64,000 bases of DNA from Rachycentron canadum (Eukaryota; Chordata; Actinopteri; Carangiformes; Rachycentridae). The notes beneath the pieces were generated by a model, which ran no database searches, had not been told where the DNA came from, and was given only the letters and a program-made list of their open reading frames with translations. Shown one piece after another: positions 61,357 to 64,000 of this stretch. A program made the translations under genes and the position numbers. Where the stretch lies: NCBI GenBank assembly GCA_038496675.1, contig CM076671.1, positions 3,924,192-3,988,191 of the forward strand, in the 5' to 3' direction. Position 1 is the stretch's first letter. Every line of letters starts with the position of its first letter.

Positions 61357-64000
61357 ATTTGTTTGCTACGATTGCCACCTCTGAGAATATCCTCACCAGT
61401 GTCTAAATTGGCTTCAGGAAACACTTTTTGGAGGGAGTGTGAGCGTGCCCATTAGCAAGGAAAGCAGGTGCGGTGTTTTGCCCAAATCCCAGGATTTATT
61501 CCACGGTCATCAGGCCCAGAGGAATAGATTGTTATTTGGCCTTGTTTCATTTCGAACAGAATCAAACTGTATGGGGGACGGGGGGGACAAGGCGATTTAA
61601 GCTAACTGGGACTTTGCAAAGTCATCCCCCTCTCGGTCATTTGTTTGCATCCACTGAGGTTTGGATCCTGACATAAAGAAACCATTTGAGCAGAAGAGCT
61701 CATTTTTATTGAGTGTCGACATTTAGTTTGCCATGCATCTTTGCTGTGGCTACGCAAATCTACGTTTCTATGGGGTCGCACTGAGTAGCCTGTCGACTGA
61801 ATGAGGTAGTTATTAATGTAGACACTTGGCTCTGTGCTCATTGCGTCCATACAGCTGTGACAGAAAGGCTTTTGCATGCGACGTGACAACGCACGTATAC
61901 AATGAATGGAGGAAACGCGCCAATTATGGTCCAACGCTCTAAAGTGGCTTTTAGTGCCCAGACAAGGAGGTATCTTGAAACTGACTCTGACACACATCCA
62001 CACGCACTCACTACATCTACATGCACACTGTGTTTCCTTTTCAACTCTTTGATTACTTTGTGGATGCAGTGATTGTGAGGCCACCCTTGATTAGCTCAAT
62101 TTATTCCCCAGCCATGCCAGAGGGACATTTAGGGAAGTTTTTGCAGACTCTTTCCATTTATCAAGATTGGAGCCAGACATGATTTGAATCTTAATATGTC
62201 CTTGCAGCAGAATACAAACAAGAGCGTGCAGGCAAATGCTGTCTCTCACTGTGTGTACACACATTTTTATGAGGAGAGGAAGAACAAAAAAAATCTTCTA
62301 AAATGATGTTTGATCATCACATCAGCTTTGTTCTGTGTGTTGATTTGTTTTTGGAGCCTTTTATTGTGGATGTGGAGTTGGCCTCCAAACACTCCTTGAC
62401 TCCCACTTTCTGAGAATCGGAGTTGAGGAGAGTGGATGGTGATTCAGTGAGAGGAGCAGCAGTCAAGTTCGGTCTTAGATAACCATAGTGTATGGTTTTC
62501 TTTTCAAACGTTGCTTACCAACCACTGCTGACTAACAGAAAATGAGTCATGCATTGATACATAATACCACCCCACCACCACCACAACACAAGCCAACAGG
62601 TGGCTGCAGTAAATGGGTAGAGATGCCACCCCAGAGGGAAAAAAACAAAGTAAAAAAAAGTAAAGGTTTTTATAATTGACAATGGTCCATATGAAATGTC
62701 AAGTATTCAGTGGGCTGTGGGCAGAAATGGACTGTGGAGATGAATAGGGATATTTTTATTTGTTTCTTCTTAATTCACTAAACTATGTGCTTTGGCTTGA
62801 TTAGACAGCATGGACTGAACAACATTTGAGTAAAAATTATTGTGATATCATATGCATATTGCAATTATTGAACTCAGGACATGCGCTGGTCTTCTACATT
62901 GACAGTCTTATTTCTGCATGATCATCTGAGGCAGTTAAACTACTAGTTTCTGCGTCTTTTGACTTTCTCCTCTCCATCCATCATGGAAGCAGGTGAAGTT
63001 GTGACAGAATTTCCTAATCTGCGTCTTTCAATAATGTCACGTTCGTGTATAGTCACAGTGCTCAGTGTAATTCAAGTGTAATCATGGCATTCTGAGTTGC
63101 ATTATATTTATCGATAACCTGGACATAGTCAGCAAGGTGTGGTAACACTGTTTCAGGTGGGATCTGAGGTGTTAACAGTCATCTAGGTCACCTTCAGCAA
63201 ATTGTTATTGGTATCATTATTATATTGTTATTATAGAGTACTCCACACAATAAGCTCAGTGCGTGTCTGCAAGTGGTGTGGAGAGTGCAGAGGAGGTTGT
63301 TAATGTGTATGCGTCCTAAAAATGGAAGTGGCTGACGACACGATTCAGGGAATAGAAAGAGCAGCCTCCCAACTCCCAGATGTGGTTTTGGCTAAAAAAA
63401 AAATCATTTTTTTTTATACTTATTTACAGTTAATAGTGTCCTAAAGTAGACTTCGATGGATCAATCAAAGATAAACCTGTCGACAAAGTGTTGGAACTAC
63501 AACATTCACAAACAAATTAATTTACAACATCTTTAAGAATATCATTTTTATGATATTAGTATTATAGAAAGAACGGTAACCTATGTTATCACATAATTTC
63601 ACGCTCAAATCATTCTCTGTGTGGACTTTTAATTGTCCAGTTACACACACAGCAGTTTGAAGCAGTTTTGTAATATAAGTATAAGGAAGTATAATAGGCA
63701 TTTTGGCACCATGAACTCTTACTAAGCCCCTATTTGCCTTCTTCTTCATCACTTATTGTCCAATCAAGATGTTGTTTGCCTCCGTAGTCACGTCTAATCA
63801 ATTTCTGTTTTTCATCCTTCCTGTGTCAGTGTGCACACAAGATTCAGATTAAAAAGTACCAAAAAAAAACCCAAAAACATTTTATATGGAAACTGGGGAG
63901 CAGATTTGTTTGTCAGGCATGGAAAGACTTTCTAGTTGTGTTGTGTTGAGGATGTTCTGGAGTTATGCCCCACTGGCATTACAAGCCTGCGTAAGGTCGC

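Larger units (their letters stand above)
56714..64000 (+). other. Downstream intron, segment 3: non-coding
   Basis: No gene recognised. Contains a C-rich stretch at 58179-58198 next to a T run, short TATATC repeats at 58559-58585, a less AT-rich block at 59090-59530 and a CA repeat at 61335-61356. A 160-codon minus-strand open frame at 61602-62084 has no recognisable domain and no splice or promoter context. Confidence 0.45.

Noticed and set aside
61602..62084. 160-codon minus-strand open frame
   Set aside because: No recognisable motif, no splice or promoter context; length within chance expectation.
1..64000. CRISPR arrays, operons or phage-type systems
   Set aside because: No regularly spaced repeats with unique spacers, and no dense coding; the sequence is vertebrate intron.

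Overview
The window looks like teleost fish genomic DNA. It is AT-rich, full of CA/GT microsatellites and homopolymers, carries two decayed Tc1-like DNA transposons of types common in fish, and contains one assembly gap (16860-17250). Nothing suggests a dense gene region: there is no multi-exon gene model, no rRNA or tRNA that I recognised, and no CRISPR array or prokaryotic structure.

The one feature I would call a real coding segment is a 75-bp exon at 26039-26113 (+). Good splice sites bound it, its phase is symmetric (1-1), and it encodes a linker with the TDKPPK motif and a terminal glycine. This matches the segment between Ig domains 2 and 3 of the IL1RAPL1/IL1RAPL2 (interleukin-1 receptor accessory protein-like) receptors. 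Mammalian IL1RAPL genes are known for introns of tens to hundreds of kilobases, so one tiny exon with over 26 kb of intron before it and nearly 38 kb after it is what such a locus should look like. The rest of the window is therefore best read as intron of this gene on the + strand.

Layout: 1-26038 is the upstream intron, with GT/CA repeats, a GA-rich possible quadruplex stretch (12301-12371), the poly-G-flanked gap, AT-rich blocks with homeodomain-type motifs, and a roughly 72-bp direct repeat pair (23562/24984). 26039-26113 is the exon. 26114-64000 is the downstream intron. It contains a candidate 52-bp cryptic or alternative exon (38721-38772), a large compound GT repeat (37468-37596), a CT-rich tract (41113-41215), the two Tc1-like remnants (52570-53560 and 55794-56713), and a relatively GC-rich, possibly regulatory block (59090-59530).

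I found no convincing new biological system. The most useful leads are the strongly spliced, phase-compatible 52-bp candidate exon, the dispersed repeat pair, several perfect palindromes, and candidate conserved non-coding blocks. The many open reading frames of 60-173 codons do not look like genes: their number and length fit chance in AT-rich intron, and the longest spans the gap. Protein and repeat family comparisons are from memory, not from a search.
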